Shown: positions 16,342 through 26,367 of the stretch, piece by piece
How the letters are laid out: every line of letters starts with the position of its first letter
How positions within the stretch are numbered: the first letter of the stretch is position 1
Source: an uncultured Eubacteriales bacterium
GTDB lineage: Bacteria > Bacillota > Clostridia > Oscillospirales > CAG-272
DNA length: 64,000 nt
Direction: 5' to 3'
NCBI GenBank assembly: GCA_934393265.1
Contig: CAKRQL010000016.1
Span: 1-64,000, forward strand
Notes under the pieces: generated by a model
Database searches by the model: none
Told to the model about the DNA's origin: nothing
What the model saw: the letters and a program-made list of their open reading frames with translations, nothing else
Made by a program: the position numbers and the translations under genes

Positions 16342-19300
16342 TCAGAAAAGCGAGAACTGGTTTGTCTCGGTAAGTCCGTCAAGAGTTCCGTGGCGGCGGA
16401 GAATTTCTATTACCGACTTTGAAATTCCCGTTCGCTCACGCAAATCCTCTATCGAATAGAACTCAGAGTGCTCGCGCACCTCGACTATCTTGTCCGCGGC
16501 GGTATCGCCGAGACCCGGCAGAGCGTTGAACGGCATACGGACGGCACCGTCCTCGGGCAGAAATGCCCGGGATGCGGATTTAACAAGGTCGACCTTCAGG
16601 AATTTTATCCCTCTCGCCTGTGCCTCACGCACCATTTGCAGCGTTGCCAGAAGCTCCTTATCCTTTGCCGTCGCGTCCTCCTTGTCGGACAACTCCTTTA
16701 TAGCTTCGGAGACCCCGCGGTAGCCCTTTACGGCTATCTCGGCGTCAAAGCCGCCGGGGGCAACCGAGAGGAAGCCGGCGTAAAACTCGACGGGATAGTA
16801 TATCTTATACCAGCAGAGGCGGATAGCCGACATGACATAAGCCGCGGCATGTGCCTTCGGGAAGAGGTACTTTATTTTCTTACACGAGGCTATATACCAA
16901 TCCGGCACATTGTGCTCTATCATGGTTGCCTCCTGCTCCGGGGTCAGCCCCTTACCCTTTCTGACGCCCTCCATTATCTTGAAAGAGACCGAATTGTCTA
17001 TTCCGTGGCGGATGAGATAAAGCATTATTCCGTCACGGGTCCCGACGACATCGGATATTGTGCATATTCCCTGCTTTATAAGGTCCTGCGCGTTTCCGAG
17101 CCACACGTCGGTGCCGTGGGTCAGACCCGAAATCTGGAGGAGGTCGGCAAAGGAGCGCGGCTTAGCATCAAGGAGAACCTGCTGTATAAACGGGGTGCCG
17201 AACTCGGGTATACCGAAGGTGGCAAGGGGGTTACCCCCTATGTCATCCGGGGTTATGCCGAGGGGCGCGGGACTGTAAAACAGCTCGTATATAGATTTGT
17301 CATTCATCTTGACGTCAAGGACGCTCGTCCCGGTATACTTCTCGAGCATTTTATACTTTGTCGGAACATCGTGCCCGAGCTCATCAAGCTTCAGTATCGT
17401 ATCATGCAGATATGAGAACTGGAAGTGTGTCGTGACGGTGCCGGAGTGCGGGTCGTCTGCCGGGTGCTGTACCGGTGAGAAGTCGTGAATGTCGTACTCT
17501 TTCGGGACGACTATTATTCCTCCGGGGTGTTGTCCGGTTGTCTTTTTTACGCCTATCAGGCAGGAGACGATGTGAGACACCTCGGCTTTCGGAATTTTTA
17601 TCTGCCGCTCCTCAAGATATTTATTGACATAGCCCCATGCTATTTTATCGCCGAGGGTACCTATCGTTCCGGCGCGAAACACATGTCCCTCTCCGAAAAG
17701 CTCCTCGGTATATTTATGTACTTTACCCTGAACGTCTCCGGAGAAGTTCAGGTCTATATCCGGCGATTTCTCGCCGTAGAAGCCGAGGAAAGTCTCGAAC
17801 GGTATATCGTGTCCGTCCTGATACATCGGCTCTCCGCACACGGGGCAGTTCTTATCCGGGAGGTCAAAGCCGGAGCCCACCGAGCCGTCGGTTATAAACT
17901 CCGAGTGACGGCACCGCTTACATCTGTAATGCGGCGGGAGGGGATTTACCTCCGATATTCCCGACATCGTCGCGACAAAGGATGAGCCGACCGAGCCGCG
18001 GGAGCCGACCTGATAGCCGAGGCTCTCCGAATATGCGACGAGCTTTACCGCTATCATATAAAGAACGGCGAAGCCGTGGTCTATTATGGATGTGAGCTCC
18101 TTATCAAGTCGCTTTTCGACTATCTCGGGAAGTTGGTCTCCGTACCATTCATGCGCACGGCGCCAGCAGGACTCGCGCAGCTCCTCATTTGCCCCGGGGA
18201 GCGAGGGCTCATACCGCCCTTTGGGTATCGGGCGTAGCTTCTCGCACATATCGGCAATACGGTTCGGGTTTTCTATGACGACCTCGCGGCAGGCCCCCTC
18301 ACCGAGGTACTCAAATTCAAGAAGCATTTCCTCGGTCGTGCGAAGATATATCGGCATGGATTTATCGGCGTCCGGGAACTTCATGCCCGCGAGAAGTATT
18401 CGCCGGAGGAACTCGTCCTCTTTATTTAAGAAATGCGCGTCGCAGGTTGCGCATACGGGCTTTCCGAGCTTCTTTCCGAGCTCGTATATCTGCCGGTTTA
18501 TATCCCGGAGCACCTCGTCCGACGCCACCTTTCCCTCCTCTACGAGGAAGTGGTTATTGCATATCGGCTGAATTTCAAGATAGTCGTAGAACGAGGCTAT
18601 CTCCTCTATCTCCGCCTGCGGTCTGCCGTCGCGGATAGCCGAGTAGAGCTCCCCCGCCTCACAGGCGGAGCCTATCAGGAGCCCCTCACGGTACTGCTCT
18701 ATCACCGAGCGCGGCATACGGGGGTTGCGCCTGTAATAATCAAGGTAGCTGTGCGAGACAAGGTTATAAAGATTCTTCAGTCCCACGGCGTTGCGGGCGA
18801 AGATTATCATGTGGTGCGGCTTTATTACGAGCGGGTCTGCTTTTTCCCGCATTGCGGCGTTCATGAGCTCGAAGTTATCTGCGCCCTCCGCCCGCAGCTG
18901 CTCGGTCATCTTCATGAATATATACGCGAGCATCTCCGCGTCGTCCGACGCGCGGTGGTGGTGGAAGTCGCCGAGCTTATAGTGCTCGGCTATCGTATCA
19001 AGCTTATGATTTTTCAGCTCCGGGTTCAGGTAACGGGAGAGTCCGACGGTATCGAGGTAGGGATTTTTGAAGCTGTACCCGCATCTCTCGGAGGCGACGC
19101 GGATAAACCCGACGTCAAAGTTTGCATTATGCGCTATCAGGAGGTCCTCTCCGGCAAAATCAAGGAAAGTGCGGACAGCCTCCGCCTCACCGGGTGCGCC
19201 GGCGACCATTTCATCCGTTATAGACGTCAGCTCTGTTATCTTCTCCGGAATATGGCACTCCGGGTCGATGAAGGTGTCCATGCGGTCTACTATCTCGCCC

Positions 19301-20742
19301 GCCTTTATCTTCACCGCGCCTATTTCGATTATCCTGCAGGTGCGGTTTGAAAGACCGGTGGTCTCAATATCGAACACTACTATTTCGTCGTCAAAGCCGC
19401 CGTAGCCGTCGCCGAATATACAGCGCTGTGTATCGTTCACATAGTAGCACTCTATACCGTAGAGTATTTTAAGATCCTCGTTTTTTGACTTTTCGAGAGC
19501 GAGCATGACCTCCGGGAACGCCTGCACATTTCCGTGGTCAGTAACGGCTATCGCCTTATGACCCCAGCGTATCGCGGTATTTACAAGCTGTGCCGGGGTT
19601 ATCAGGGCGTCCATCTGCGACATGTTGGTATGCAGGTGGAGCTCCACGCGCTTTTCCGGCGCGTTATCCGTGCGCTCCACTACCCCTATTTTCATAAGGC
19701 CACGGAGGTTTATACTGAGCTCGTTATCGAATTTGTCCCTCTGTATTCTTCCGAAGGCGGCGACGTGCGTGCCGACCTTAAGATCGTTTGCAAACGCCGC
19801 CTCCTCGGGCAAAAGAGAACGACGGAGGTATATTCCCGACCCGCCGTCGGATATTCCTATCGTGACATTTATTCTGTCGCCCTTCCACGATTCCTTTGTC
19901 GTCACCTCAAAGACGGTGCCGAGCATTAAGGCGGTGGAGCGGACGGAGGCGGCGGAGGCAATCGGCGTCGGCTCGCTTATCTCAAACGGCTCGCCGAATA
20001 TCGGGCTCGCGCCCTCTGTATTATACGTAGTACCGCCGAAACGGAAGATATGCTCGCCGACCGTCTCGGCGACGTTCGCGGCATCGGATATTCCGGCGCG
20101 CGCGGTAAAACCGCTGTATGGGTCGCGCTCCCTTGCCTCGCGCTCTGCCTCCGCCCTCGCGCTCTCACGCTCGGCGGCCTCCCTTGCGGCGGAAGCCCGC
20201 TCTGCGTCGCGGAGGGTCTGTTCTCTTCTCTCCTCCCACTCTCGGGCGGCTGCCTCGGCTCTTTCACTCGTCACGATATGGAACGTGCGCGAGACGGAGT
20301 AACGGCTCCGGAGAATGTTTGAAAGTATCGCCTCGGTATTCGCGTTTTTAACAAAGTCTATGCCGTCGTCAAAAAAAGGCAGGGCGACGGTTATACACTC
20401 ACCGTCGTCCGTATACTCGGCATTCGTGAAAAAGCCGTTTGTCACAGCCTTGCAAAGCGACGCCTCAACAGCTATCTCCGGGAGTCTCGCGGGAGAATAC
20501 TCCGATTTGGGAAAGTGCGGAAGTATTTTGAATGAGCGGAGCTCATAGAGCTCGCGGCACTCGTCCTCAATCTCATATATCGTCTCGGCGTCCTCGTGTG
20601 CGGGGAAATTCAGCTCCACTTCGACAAGCCGGTTCTCTCTGTCCCTCCGGAACTGTGCCGACGTGGCATGCGAAAGGAGCTCCCGCTTGTCCTCCGTGGG
20701 AGAATATCTTGTAAAAATGTCGAAAAACTTCCGTCCTTCCAT
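16342..20742 (-). CDS. polC: DNA polymerase III alpha subunit, PolC type
   Basis: 1466 residues; ATG after AAGGAG. In order: N-terminal domain, OB-fold region, PHP motif (VELHLHTNMSQMDA, AIAVTDHGNVQAF), an inserted proofreading exonuclease (VVFDIETTGLSNRT, then IAHNANFDVGFI), and the polymerase palm with GSRGSVGSSFV and KSPDIDLNFSGD. A zinc module (CKRCRH... CPVCG) and the duplex-binding and helix-hairpin-helix tail complete it. PolC is the essential replicative polymerase of low-GC Gram-positives and combines polymerase with 3'-5' exonuclease. It is the last gene of the transketolase-to-polC cluster, 44 nt after ispG, a conserved Clostridia arrangement. Confidence 0.97.
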   Translation of the reverse strand: MEGRKFFDIFTRYSPTEDKRELLSHATSAQFRRDRENRLVEVELNFPAHEDAETIYEIEDECRELYELRSFKILPHFPKSEYSPARLPEIAVEASLCKAVTNGFFTNAEYTDDGECITVALPFFDDGIDFVKNANTEAILSNILRSRYSVSRTFHIVTSERAEAAAREWEERREQTLRDAERASAAREAAERESARAEAEREARERDPYSGFTARAGISDAANVAETVGEHIFRFGGTTYNTEGASPIFGEPFEISEPTPIASAASVRSTALMLGTVFEVTTKESWKGDRINVTIGISDGGSGIYLRRSLLPEEAAFANDLKVGTHVAAFGRIQRDKFDNELSINLRGLMKIGVVERTDNAPEKRVELHLHTNMSQMDALITPAQLVNTAIRWGHKAIAVTDHGNVQAFPEVMLALEKSKNEDLKILYGIECYYVNDTQRCIFGDGYGGFDDEIVVFDIETTGLSNRTCRIIEIGAVKIKAGEIVDRMDTFIDPECHIPEKITELTSITDEMVAGAPGEAEAVRTFLDFAGEDLLIAHNANFDVGFIRVASERCGYSFKNPYLDTVGLSRYLNPELKNHKLDTIAEHYKLGDFHHHRASDDAEMLAYIFMKMTEQLRAEGADNFELMNAAMREKADPLVIKPHHMIIFARNAVGLKNLYNLVSHSYLDYYRRNPRMPRSVIEQYREGLLIGSACEAGELYSAIRDGRPQAEIEEIASFYDYLEIQPICNNHFLVEEGKVASDEVLRDINRQIYELGKKLGKPVCATCDAHFLNKEDEFLRRILLAGMKFPDADKSMPIYLRTTEEMLLEFEYLGEGACREVVIENPNRIADMCEKLRPIPKGRYEPSLPGANEELRESCWRRAHEWYGDQLPEIVEKRLDKELTSIIDHGFAVLYMIAVKLVAYSESLGYQVGSRGSVGSSFVATMSGISEVNPLPPHYRCKRCRHSEFITDGSVGSGFDLPDKNCPVCGEPMYQDGHDIPFETFLGFYGEKSPDIDLNFSGDVQGKVHKYTEELFGEGHVFRAGTIGTLGDKIAWGYVNKYLEERQIKIPKAEVSHIVSCLIGVKKTTGQHPGGIIVVPKEYDIHDFSPVQHPADDPHSGTVTTHFQFSYLHDTILKLDELGHDVPTKYKMLEKYTGTSVLDVKMNDKSIYELFYSPAPLGITPDDIGGNPLATFGIPEFGTPFIQQVLLDAKPRSFADLLQISGLTHGTDVWLGNAQDLIKQGICTISDVVGTRDGIMLYLIRHGIDNSVSFKIMEGVRKGKGLTPEQEATMIEHNVPDWYIASCKKIKYLFPKAHAAAYVMSAIRLCWYKIYYPVEFYAGFLSVAPGGFDAEIAVKGYRGVSEAIKELSDKEDATAKDKELLATLQMVREAQARGIKFLKVDLVKSASRAFLPEDGAVRMPFNALPGLGDTAADKIVEVREHSEFYSIEDLRERTGISKSVIEILRRHGTLDGLTETNQFSLF

Positions 20743-20786
20743 TGAAAGCTCCTTGTTTTTTTCTTTTCCTGTCTTATGGACTTTTA

Positions 20787-21884
20787 TCAGCTTATCTCCC
20801 CGACGTCACGCATATGCTCAATCTCCCCGATAAGCTCCGGAATGAGCCTGTCCTCGGGGATCTTACGCACGGTCACGCCATGACGGAAGAGAAGCCCCTC
20901 GCCCTGCCCGCCGGCAATGCCTATATCAGCCTCGCGCGCCTCGCCCGGTCCGTTTACGACACAGCCCATGAGCGCGACCTTTATATTCAGGCGGTCAAGC
21001 CCGCGCGCCCTTACCTCGTTTTCAAATTCGGATACAAGGCGGATAAGGTCTATTTTTGTCCTGCCGCAGGTCGGGCAGGAGACTATATTCATTCCCGGGT
21101 TCCGGAGGAGCTCAAGCGACGAGAGAATCTCGCGCGCCATACGTACCTCCTCCACCGGGTCGTCTGTCAGAGAAACACGTATCGTATCTCCTATACCGGA
21201 CGAGAGGAGCGAGCCTATACCGATACTGCTCTTCACCGCGCCGGAAAGTCTGGCGCCCGCCTCGGTCACGCCGAGGTGAAGCGGGTAATCGGTCTTTTCC
21301 GAAAGAATACGGTTTGCCCCTATCATACAGGGGACGGATGAGGATTTCACGGATATGACGATATCGGAAAATCCGCAGTCCTCAAGTATCTCTGCGTGAT
21401 AGAGCGCGCTCTCTGCGAGCGCCTCCGCCGTCGGGCTCCCGTGCTTTTCGAGAATATGCTTTTCAAGCGAGCCTGAATTTACGCCTATCCTTATCGGAAG
21501 CCCGTATTCGCGGCAGGCGGCGACGACCTCACGCACCTTGTCGCGCGAGCCGATGTTGCCGGGGTTTATGCGGATTTTATCCGCGCCGCACCTCGCGGCG
21601 GCTATCGCAATGCGGTAATCGAAATGAATATCTGCGACGAGGGGGATTTTCACGCCGCGAGACTTCAGTATACGGAAGGTCTCTGCCGCCGCGAGGTCCG
21701 GGACGGTCAGACGGACTATATCACAGCCCGCGTCGGTGAGCCGCCGTATCTGCCCGTACGTTGCGTCCGCGTCGTGGGTATCCGTATTCGTCATTGACTG
21801 AACGGCTATTCTGCCATCCCCGCCTATTGTGACATCACCGACCACAACGGGGCGGGTGTGCCGTCTTATGCTGTTATAATTCAT
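20787..21884 (-). CDS. ispG: 4-Hydroxy-3-methylbut-2-enyl-diphosphate synthase
   Basis: 365 residues. TIM-barrel start VVVGDVTIGGDGRIAVQSM, then IPLVADIHFDYRIA, KIRINPGNIGS and GVNSGSLE. The C-terminal [4Fe-4S] domain has SCPTCGRTKIDL and ALMGCVVNGPGEAREADIG. It reduces methylerythritol cyclodiphosphate to HMBPP in the MEP isoprenoid pathway. The dxr gene of the same pathway is two genes upstream, and uppS, which uses the products, is in the same cluster. Confidence 0.96.
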   Translation of the reverse strand: MNYNSIRRHTRPVVVGDVTIGGDGRIAVQSMTNTDTHDADATYGQIRRLTDAGCDIVRLTVPDLAAAETFRILKSRGVKIPLVADIHFDYRIAIAAARCGADKIRINPGNIGSRDKVREVVAACREYGLPIRIGVNSGSLEKHILEKHGSPTAEALAESALYHAEILEDCGFSDIVISVKSSSVPCMIGANRILSEKTDYPLHLGVTEAGARLSGAVKSSIGIGSLLSSGIGDTIRVSLTDDPVEEVRMAREILSSLELLRNPGMNIVSCPTCGRTKIDLIRLVSEFENEVRARGLDRLNIKVALMGCVVNGPGEAREADIGIAGGQGEGLLFRHGVTVRKIPEDRLIPELIGEIEHMRDVGEIS

Positions 21885-21900
21885 CGAAAGCTACTCTCCG

Positions 21901-22950
21901 TCAGTGGAATAGTCCTATAATATCCTTAACCGCCACGACGGCTGTCAGTCCGAGCAGGAGCATGAGCCCGACGGTATTTATCGTCCCCTCGACCTTCGGG
22001 GGGAGCTTTTTTCTCGTTATTATCTCTGCAAGCGTGACGAAAAGACGCCCGCCGTCAAGCGCGGGGATAGGCAAAAGGTTCATGACACCGAGGTTTATGC
22101 TTATCACGGCGGTGATGTTCAGAAGAGATATGAAGCCCTGCTTTGCCGCGCTGCCTATCGCGGAGGTGATACCTATCGGTCCCGAGACCGCCTCAAAGGT
22201 ATATCTGCCGCGGATGAGGTCAAATACAGACTCCCAGCACATGCGGACGATGAGACAGGACATGCGGCAGGCTCCCCCGACGACGGTGCCGAACGACTTC
22301 TCCTCCGGATAGACGCGAAAGTCTATCATACCGAAGGTCTGCCCCGACGACTCAGTAGTCGGAAAGACTACACCGGGGAGAGTTATACGCTCTCCGTCAC
22401 GGATGACGGTGACGTCAAGCGGCTCGGTTCCCCGGCGCATTATCTCATACGAAAGCTCGGAATATATCGCGACGCGCCTGCCGCCGACGGCAACTATCCT
22501 GTCTCCGTTGCGAAGCCCCGAGTCCTCTGTCCTGACGGAGTAACTCCCGTTCGTATCCTCCGGAAAATCACCGACGACGGTGGAGCCTATCGGTGCGGCG
22601 GTGAAGATTATCACCATTGCAAGAAGCCCGGCGACGATATTCACGGTAGCGCCCGCGGCGGTGATTATAAGTCTCTGCCATGCCGGCTTTTTCCCGAACG
22701 CATCCGGGTCGTCCGACTCTCCGTCCTCGCCCGCCATGGCGACATAGCCGCCTATCGGGAGAGCCGAGAGAGAGTATCTTATACCCGTCTTTTTTGATAC
22801 ACGGGTGAGGACGCGGGGTCCCATACCTACGGAAAACTCCTCTATCTTCACCTTGAAGAGACGGGCGAAAAAGTAATGTCCGCCCTCGTGTATCAGTATA
22901 AGAAAACCGAACACGAGAATTGCTATTATTATTGTGAGAACGGTATTCAA
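21901..22950 (-). CDS. rseP: Site-2 membrane metalloprotease RseP (M50)
   Basis: 349 residues; four membrane segments. Zinc motif HEGGH in LILIHEGGHYFFARLF, with the second metal motif in NLLPIPALDGGRLF. One PDZ domain lies between (about 120-200; the RNGDRIVAVGG loop). It cuts transmembrane anti-sigma factors and signal peptide remnants within the membrane. The start is a TTG overlapping the dxr stop as TTGA, 7 nt after GGAGG. The placement between dxr and ispG is conserved in Firmicutes. Confidence 0.94.
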   Translation of the reverse strand: MNTVLTIIIAILVFGFLILIHEGGHYFFARLFKVKIEEFSVGMGPRVLTRVSKKTGIRYSLSALPIGGYVAMAGEDGESDDPDAFGKKPAWQRLIITAAGATVNIVAGLLAMVIIFTAAPIGSTVVGDFPEDTNGSYSVRTEDSGLRNGDRIVAVGGRRVAIYSELSYEIMRRGTEPLDVTVIRDGERITLPGVVFPTTESSGQTFGMIDFRVYPEEKSFGTVVGGACRMSCLIVRMCWESVFDLIRGRYTFEAVSGPIGITSAIGSAAKQGFISLLNITAVISINLGVMNLLPIPALDGGRLFVTLAEIITRKKLPPKVEGTINTVGLMLLLGLTAVVAVKDIIGLFH

Positions 22951-24125
22951 GCTCCTGCCTCCGCTATTTTTACTCTTTCCTCCGCTATCCGCCTTGCCTC
23001 TCTGTCGGAGGATATTATTTCCGCGAGCGTCGTATACGCCTGCGCGTATGTCATTGCCTCGGCTGTCGAAATAACTATGTCGGAAATGTCGGAAAATGTA
23101 ATTTTACCGTCAAGGAAAGCCGAGACAGCGACCTCGTCCGCAGCGTTTACCACCGCGGGGACCGCACCGCCGAGCGAATACGCCCGCTTTGCAAGTCCGA
23201 GGAGGGGAAAAGCCTCATTATCCGGGGGGAAGAAGGTCATCTTACCGACGCGGAAGAGGTCAAGCTCCTCCGTCACTCCCGGTTCAATATCCGGATAATC
23301 AACCGCGTACTGGACGCAGGAACGCATATCCGGAACCGACATCTCGCCTATAACGGTGTTATCAATATATTCCACTGCGGAGTGAAGTATACTCTCGCGA
23401 TGAACGACAATCTCGATACGCTCCGCAGGGACGGAAAAGAGGTGCGCCGCTTCTATTACCTCAAAGCCCTTATTCATCATGGTAGCGGAGTCGACGGTTA
23501 TCTTCTTCCCCATTTTCCACGTCGGGTGAGAGAGGGTCTCGGCAAGTGTCACGGATTTCAGCTCTTCCCTTGTCCTCCCGAAGAACGGACCTCCGGAGGC
23601 GGTGAGTATTAGCCGCCGGACCTCCCTGTGGCTGTGCCCCGAAAGAGAGCGGAATATCGCCGAATGCTCGCTGTCCACCGGTATGAGCTCCACCCCCGTC
23701 TCGCGCACACGCGACATGACTATGTCCCCCGCAATAACAAGCGACTCCTTGTTCGCAAGTGCGAGGCGGCGCCCGGCGGCTATCGTCGCGAGGGTCGGGC
23801 GGAGTCCTGCCTCGCCGAGTATCGCATTTACTACCGTCCCGGCGGAGGTAAGATTTATCCCCTCCTCCGTTCCGTCATCCCCCGAAAGAACTTTTATATC
23901 GGTATCGGAAAGGCGGGTACGGAGGTCGGAGGCGGCGACGGGGTCCGCAAGGGCGGCATAGCGCACGCCGAACTCGCGGCAAAGCCGCTCTGTTTCGGGA
24001 ACGCTCTTCCCCGCGGCTATAAAGTCAACACGGTAGCCGCGGCGGCGCGCGACGTCAAGCGCCTGCCTGCCGACAGAGCCGGTCGCGCCGAGGACGGCTA
24101 CGGTCTTTTTATTTTCACTAATCAT
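22947..24125 (-). CDS. dxr: 1-Deoxy-D-xylulose 5-phosphate reductoisomerase
   Basis: 392 residues. NADPH motif VAVLGATGSVGRQAL; LALANKESLVIAGD; metal and substrate site VDSEHSAIFR, LTASGGPFFG, and HPTWKMGKKITVDSATMMN. First committed step of the MEP pathway. The SD is poor. A terminator-like hairpin lies just upstream (24150-24173), so dxr and the genes after it may be expressed at a different level from pyrH-cdsA. Confidence 0.96.
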   Translation of the reverse strand: MISENKKTVAVLGATGSVGRQALDVARRRGYRVDFIAAGKSVPETERLCREFGVRYAALADPVAASDLRTRLSDTDIKVLSGDDGTEEGINLTSAGTVVNAILGEAGLRPTLATIAAGRRLALANKESLVIAGDIVMSRVRETGVELIPVDSEHSAIFRSLSGHSHREVRRLILTASGGPFFGRTREELKSVTLAETLSHPTWKMGKKITVDSATMMNKGFEVIEAAHLFSVPAERIEIVVHRESILHSAVEYIDNTVIGEMSVPDMRSCVQYAVDYPDIEPGVTEELDLFRVGKMTFFPPDNEAFPLLGLAKRAYSLGGAVPAVVNAADEVAVSAFLDGKITFSDISDIVISTAEAMTYAQAYTTLAEIISSDREARRIAEERVKIAEAGA

Positions 24126-24144
24126 CGTTTTCTTTATTTTTCTT

Positions 24145-24173
24145 AAAAACGCCGCACATTATGCTGTACGGCG
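24145..24173 (-). terminator. Terminator-like hairpin inside the operon, between cdsA and dxr
   Basis: Stem CGCCGTACA/TGTGCGGCG (24150-24173, one G-T type mismatch), 6-nt loop, followed by TTTTTAAG on the minus strand. It lies 20 nt before the dxr start and suggests partial termination or attenuation. Confidence 0.65.
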
Positions 24174-24181
24174 ATGTCTTA

Positions 24182-25012
24182 TCATGAGAACGGAGGCGCG
24201 GCGATGCAGATAATCATGAGCATACATGAGACCGCCATGACAGAGTCAAAACGGTCGAGCACGCCGCCGTGTCCCGGGAAAATCTTCCCGTAATCCTTTA
24301 CTCCGTGCTCCCTTTTCAGAAGAGATGCGACAAGGTCGCCTACCTGCGAAACAACGGAGAGAAGAATACCGGAGAGGGCAAGAATCAGATAATTCGGCGT
24401 AACATTTTCTACGAGATGACCAATCATAAATCCGTAAAGCACGAATGCCGCGGTAGCAAACACTATGCCTCCGATTGACCCCTCTACTGTCTTTTTCGGG
24501 CTGACCTCCGGTATCAGCTTATGCCGCCCGAAGAGCGAGCCGGTGATATAGGCGAACACATCGCATATCCACGAGGCTATGAATATCAGGGCGACGCAAT
24601 AGATTCCGCCGTCGATATACCGTATAAGCGTTGCGGCGGTGAAAGAGGAGACTATATAGGTTACCCACGCGAACACCTGTGCCACCGTCGAAAGCTTCAG
24701 CTCCCCGCGCTCGACAACCGCGAGGGAGAATAGATACACGAGGTAGGCAAGGATTATAAAGGCGCAGGCAAGCAGCGACTCCACAAGATATTCCCGTCCG
24801 AGATAGAGCCCTATCGGGAGGGCGGCGGCGATAAGATACGCCGGAACAGAGATGAACCACGCCCGCTCTGTCCCGAGGACGCGGAGCGCCTCAAAAACCC
24901 CGCCGACCGCAAGCACAGACAGCACTATCGGGTATATTATGTACTGCGAGAATATAAGTATCGGCACGGTGACAGCCAGAATAAAGGCGGAGGTTATCAG
25001 TCTTTGTTTCAT
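24182..25012 (-). CDS. cdsA: Phosphatidate cytidylyltransferase
   Basis: 276 residues, about seven or eight membrane helices. It carries the CDP-alcohol synthesis signature LLKREHGVKDYGKIFPGHGG followed by VLDRFDS, and GSLFGRHKLIPEVSPKKTVEG. It converts phosphatidate and CTP to CDP-diacylglycerol for phospholipid synthesis. The start overlaps the uppS stop (ATGA), so translation is coupled. Confidence 0.95.
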   Translation of the reverse strand: MKQRLITSAFILAVTVPILIFSQYIIYPIVLSVLAVGGVFEALRVLGTERAWFISVPAYLIAAALPIGLYLGREYLVESLLACAFIILAYLVYLFSLAVVERGELKLSTVAQVFAWVTYIVSSFTAATLIRYIDGGIYCVALIFIASWICDVFAYITGSLFGRHKLIPEVSPKKTVEGSIGGIVFATAAFVLYGFMIGHLVENVTPNYLILALSGILLSVVSQVGDLVASLLKREHGVKDYGKIFPGHGGVLDRFDSVMAVSCMLMIICIAAPPFS

Positions 25013-25755
25013 TTTTTCAAGGTCTCTTCCTTATTTAAGCCTCCGAAGCGGCGGCGCCTGCCGTAGAACGCCCGGACAGCTTTCATTATTTCTTTGTCTC
25101 CGAAATCCGGCCAGAGGGTGTCGAGTATGACATACTCGGAATACGCGCTCTGCCAGAGGAGAAAGTTTGACACGCGGAACTCACCGCCTGTGCGGATTAT
25201 GAGATCCGGGTCGGGAGAATGAGAGGTATAGAGGCGGGAGGATATATCCTCCTCGGTAAGGGTGGTTATACCGTCTGCTATCGCGGCGTTTGCGGCGTGG
25301 ACAATCTCGTCACGCCCGCCGTAATTCAGGGCAACATTGCAGACGAACTCACGGTCCGCCGCCATGTTCTCCACCTCTATGCATTTATTGCGCAATTTCT
25401 CCGAGAGCACCGACTTATCGCCGAGGAATCTCATGGAGAAGGTATCGTCGCGCTTTATTCTTTCTATAACGACCTCGTCAAGGTACTTGTAGACAAGGTC
25501 CATTATGGCGTCTACCTCCTCACGCGGTCTCTTCCAGTTTTCGGTTGAGAACGCATAAAGGGTGACATGGTGTACGCCTATACGCCGCAGGGTTTCAAGC
25601 ACCGGCTCTATCCTTGCGGCACCGGCGGCGTGCCCGGCAGAGCGCGGAAGCATACGCTTTTTCGCCCATCTGCCGTTGCCGTCCATTATTATCGCGAGGG
25701 AACGGAGCCTGTCATCGACATGAAAGTCCTGCTCCTTCTTTCTTCTTCCGAACAT
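25009..25755 (-). CDS. uppS: Isoprenyl (undecaprenyl) diphosphate synthase
   Basis: 248 residues. cis-Prenyltransferase motifs: SLAIIMDGNGRWAKKR, AGHAAGAAR, LYAFSTENWKRP, VALNYGGRDEI, PDPDLIIRTGGEFRVSNFLLWQ and DTLWPDF. It makes the lipid carrier for peptidoglycan and other polymers. No strong SD precedes the ATG at 25755. Coupled to cdsA downstream. Confidence 0.95.
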   Translation of the reverse strand: MFGRRKKEQDFHVDDRLRSLAIIMDGNGRWAKKRMLPRSAGHAAGAARIEPVLETLRRIGVHHVTLYAFSTENWKRPREEVDAIMDLVYKYLDEVVIERIKRDDTFSMRFLGDKSVLSEKLRNKCIEVENMAADREFVCNVALNYGGRDEIVHAANAAIADGITTLTEEDISSRLYTSHSPDPDLIIRTGGEFRVSNFLLWQSAYSEYVILDTLWPDFGDKEIMKAVRAFYGRRRRFGGLNKEETLKK

Positions 25756-25774
25756 ACCGCGTCACGGAGATTTA

Positions 25775-26329
25775 TCAGATCTCCATAATCTCCTTGGACT
25801 TATTCGAGGTGACAGCATCTATCTGCTTTACATATTTGTCGGTAAGGTCCTGTATCTCCTTATCGCTCTGCTTCATCTCGTCCTCGGTCATCTCCGAGTT
25901 CTTCTTCATAGCCTTTGCCTTATCGTTCGCGTCGCGGCGGATGTTGCGGACGGCTATCTTCGCCTCCTCACCCATCTTCGAGACCTGCTTTGTAAGGTCG
26001 CGGCGGCGCTCCTCCGTCATCGGGGGGAAGGCAAGACGGATGCAGGAGCCGTCATTCTGCGGGTTTATTCCGAGGTCGGAGGTGAGTATCCCTTTCTCTA
26101 TTCCCTTGAGAGCGGATTTATCCCACGCGGTTATCACTATAGTGCGGGCGTCCGTCACCTTTATTTCGGCTATCGAGGATATAGCCGTCGGCGCGCCGTA
26201 GTACTCCACGGTTATCTTTTTCAGAACATCGGGATTTGCGCGGCCGGCGCGGATTGTGGAGAGCGCATCCGCATAGGAATCCACACTCTTTTTCATTTTT
26301 TCCTCATAAATTTTTGCGTCGAGTTTCAT
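25775..26329 (-). CDS. frr: Ribosome recycling factor
   Basis: 184 residues, the usual length. YADALSTIRAGRANPDVL, GAPTAISSIAEI, LGINPQNDGSCIRLAFPPMTEERR and the helical C-terminal arm (RNIRRDANDKAK...QIDAVTSNKSKEI) are diagnostic. With EF-G it splits post-termination ribosomes. ATG after AAAGGAG, 38 nt after pyrH. Confidence 0.97.
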   Translation of the reverse strand: MKLDAKIYEEKMKKSVDSYADALSTIRAGRANPDVLKKITVEYYGAPTAISSIAEIKVTDARTIVITAWDKSALKGIEKGILTSDLGINPQNDGSCIRLAFPPMTEERRRDLTKQVSKMGEEAKIAVRNIRRDANDKAKAMKKNSEMTEDEMKQSDKEIQDLTDKYVKQIDAVTSNKSKEIMEI

Positions 26330-26367
26330 TTTTCGTCTCCTTTATAACAGCTTTTTCGTTTTTTAAC

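Noticed and set aside
18433..19350. 305-codon open frame on the plus strand inside polC
   Set aside because: Shadow of the GC-rich polC coding sequence; no SD and no family pattern.
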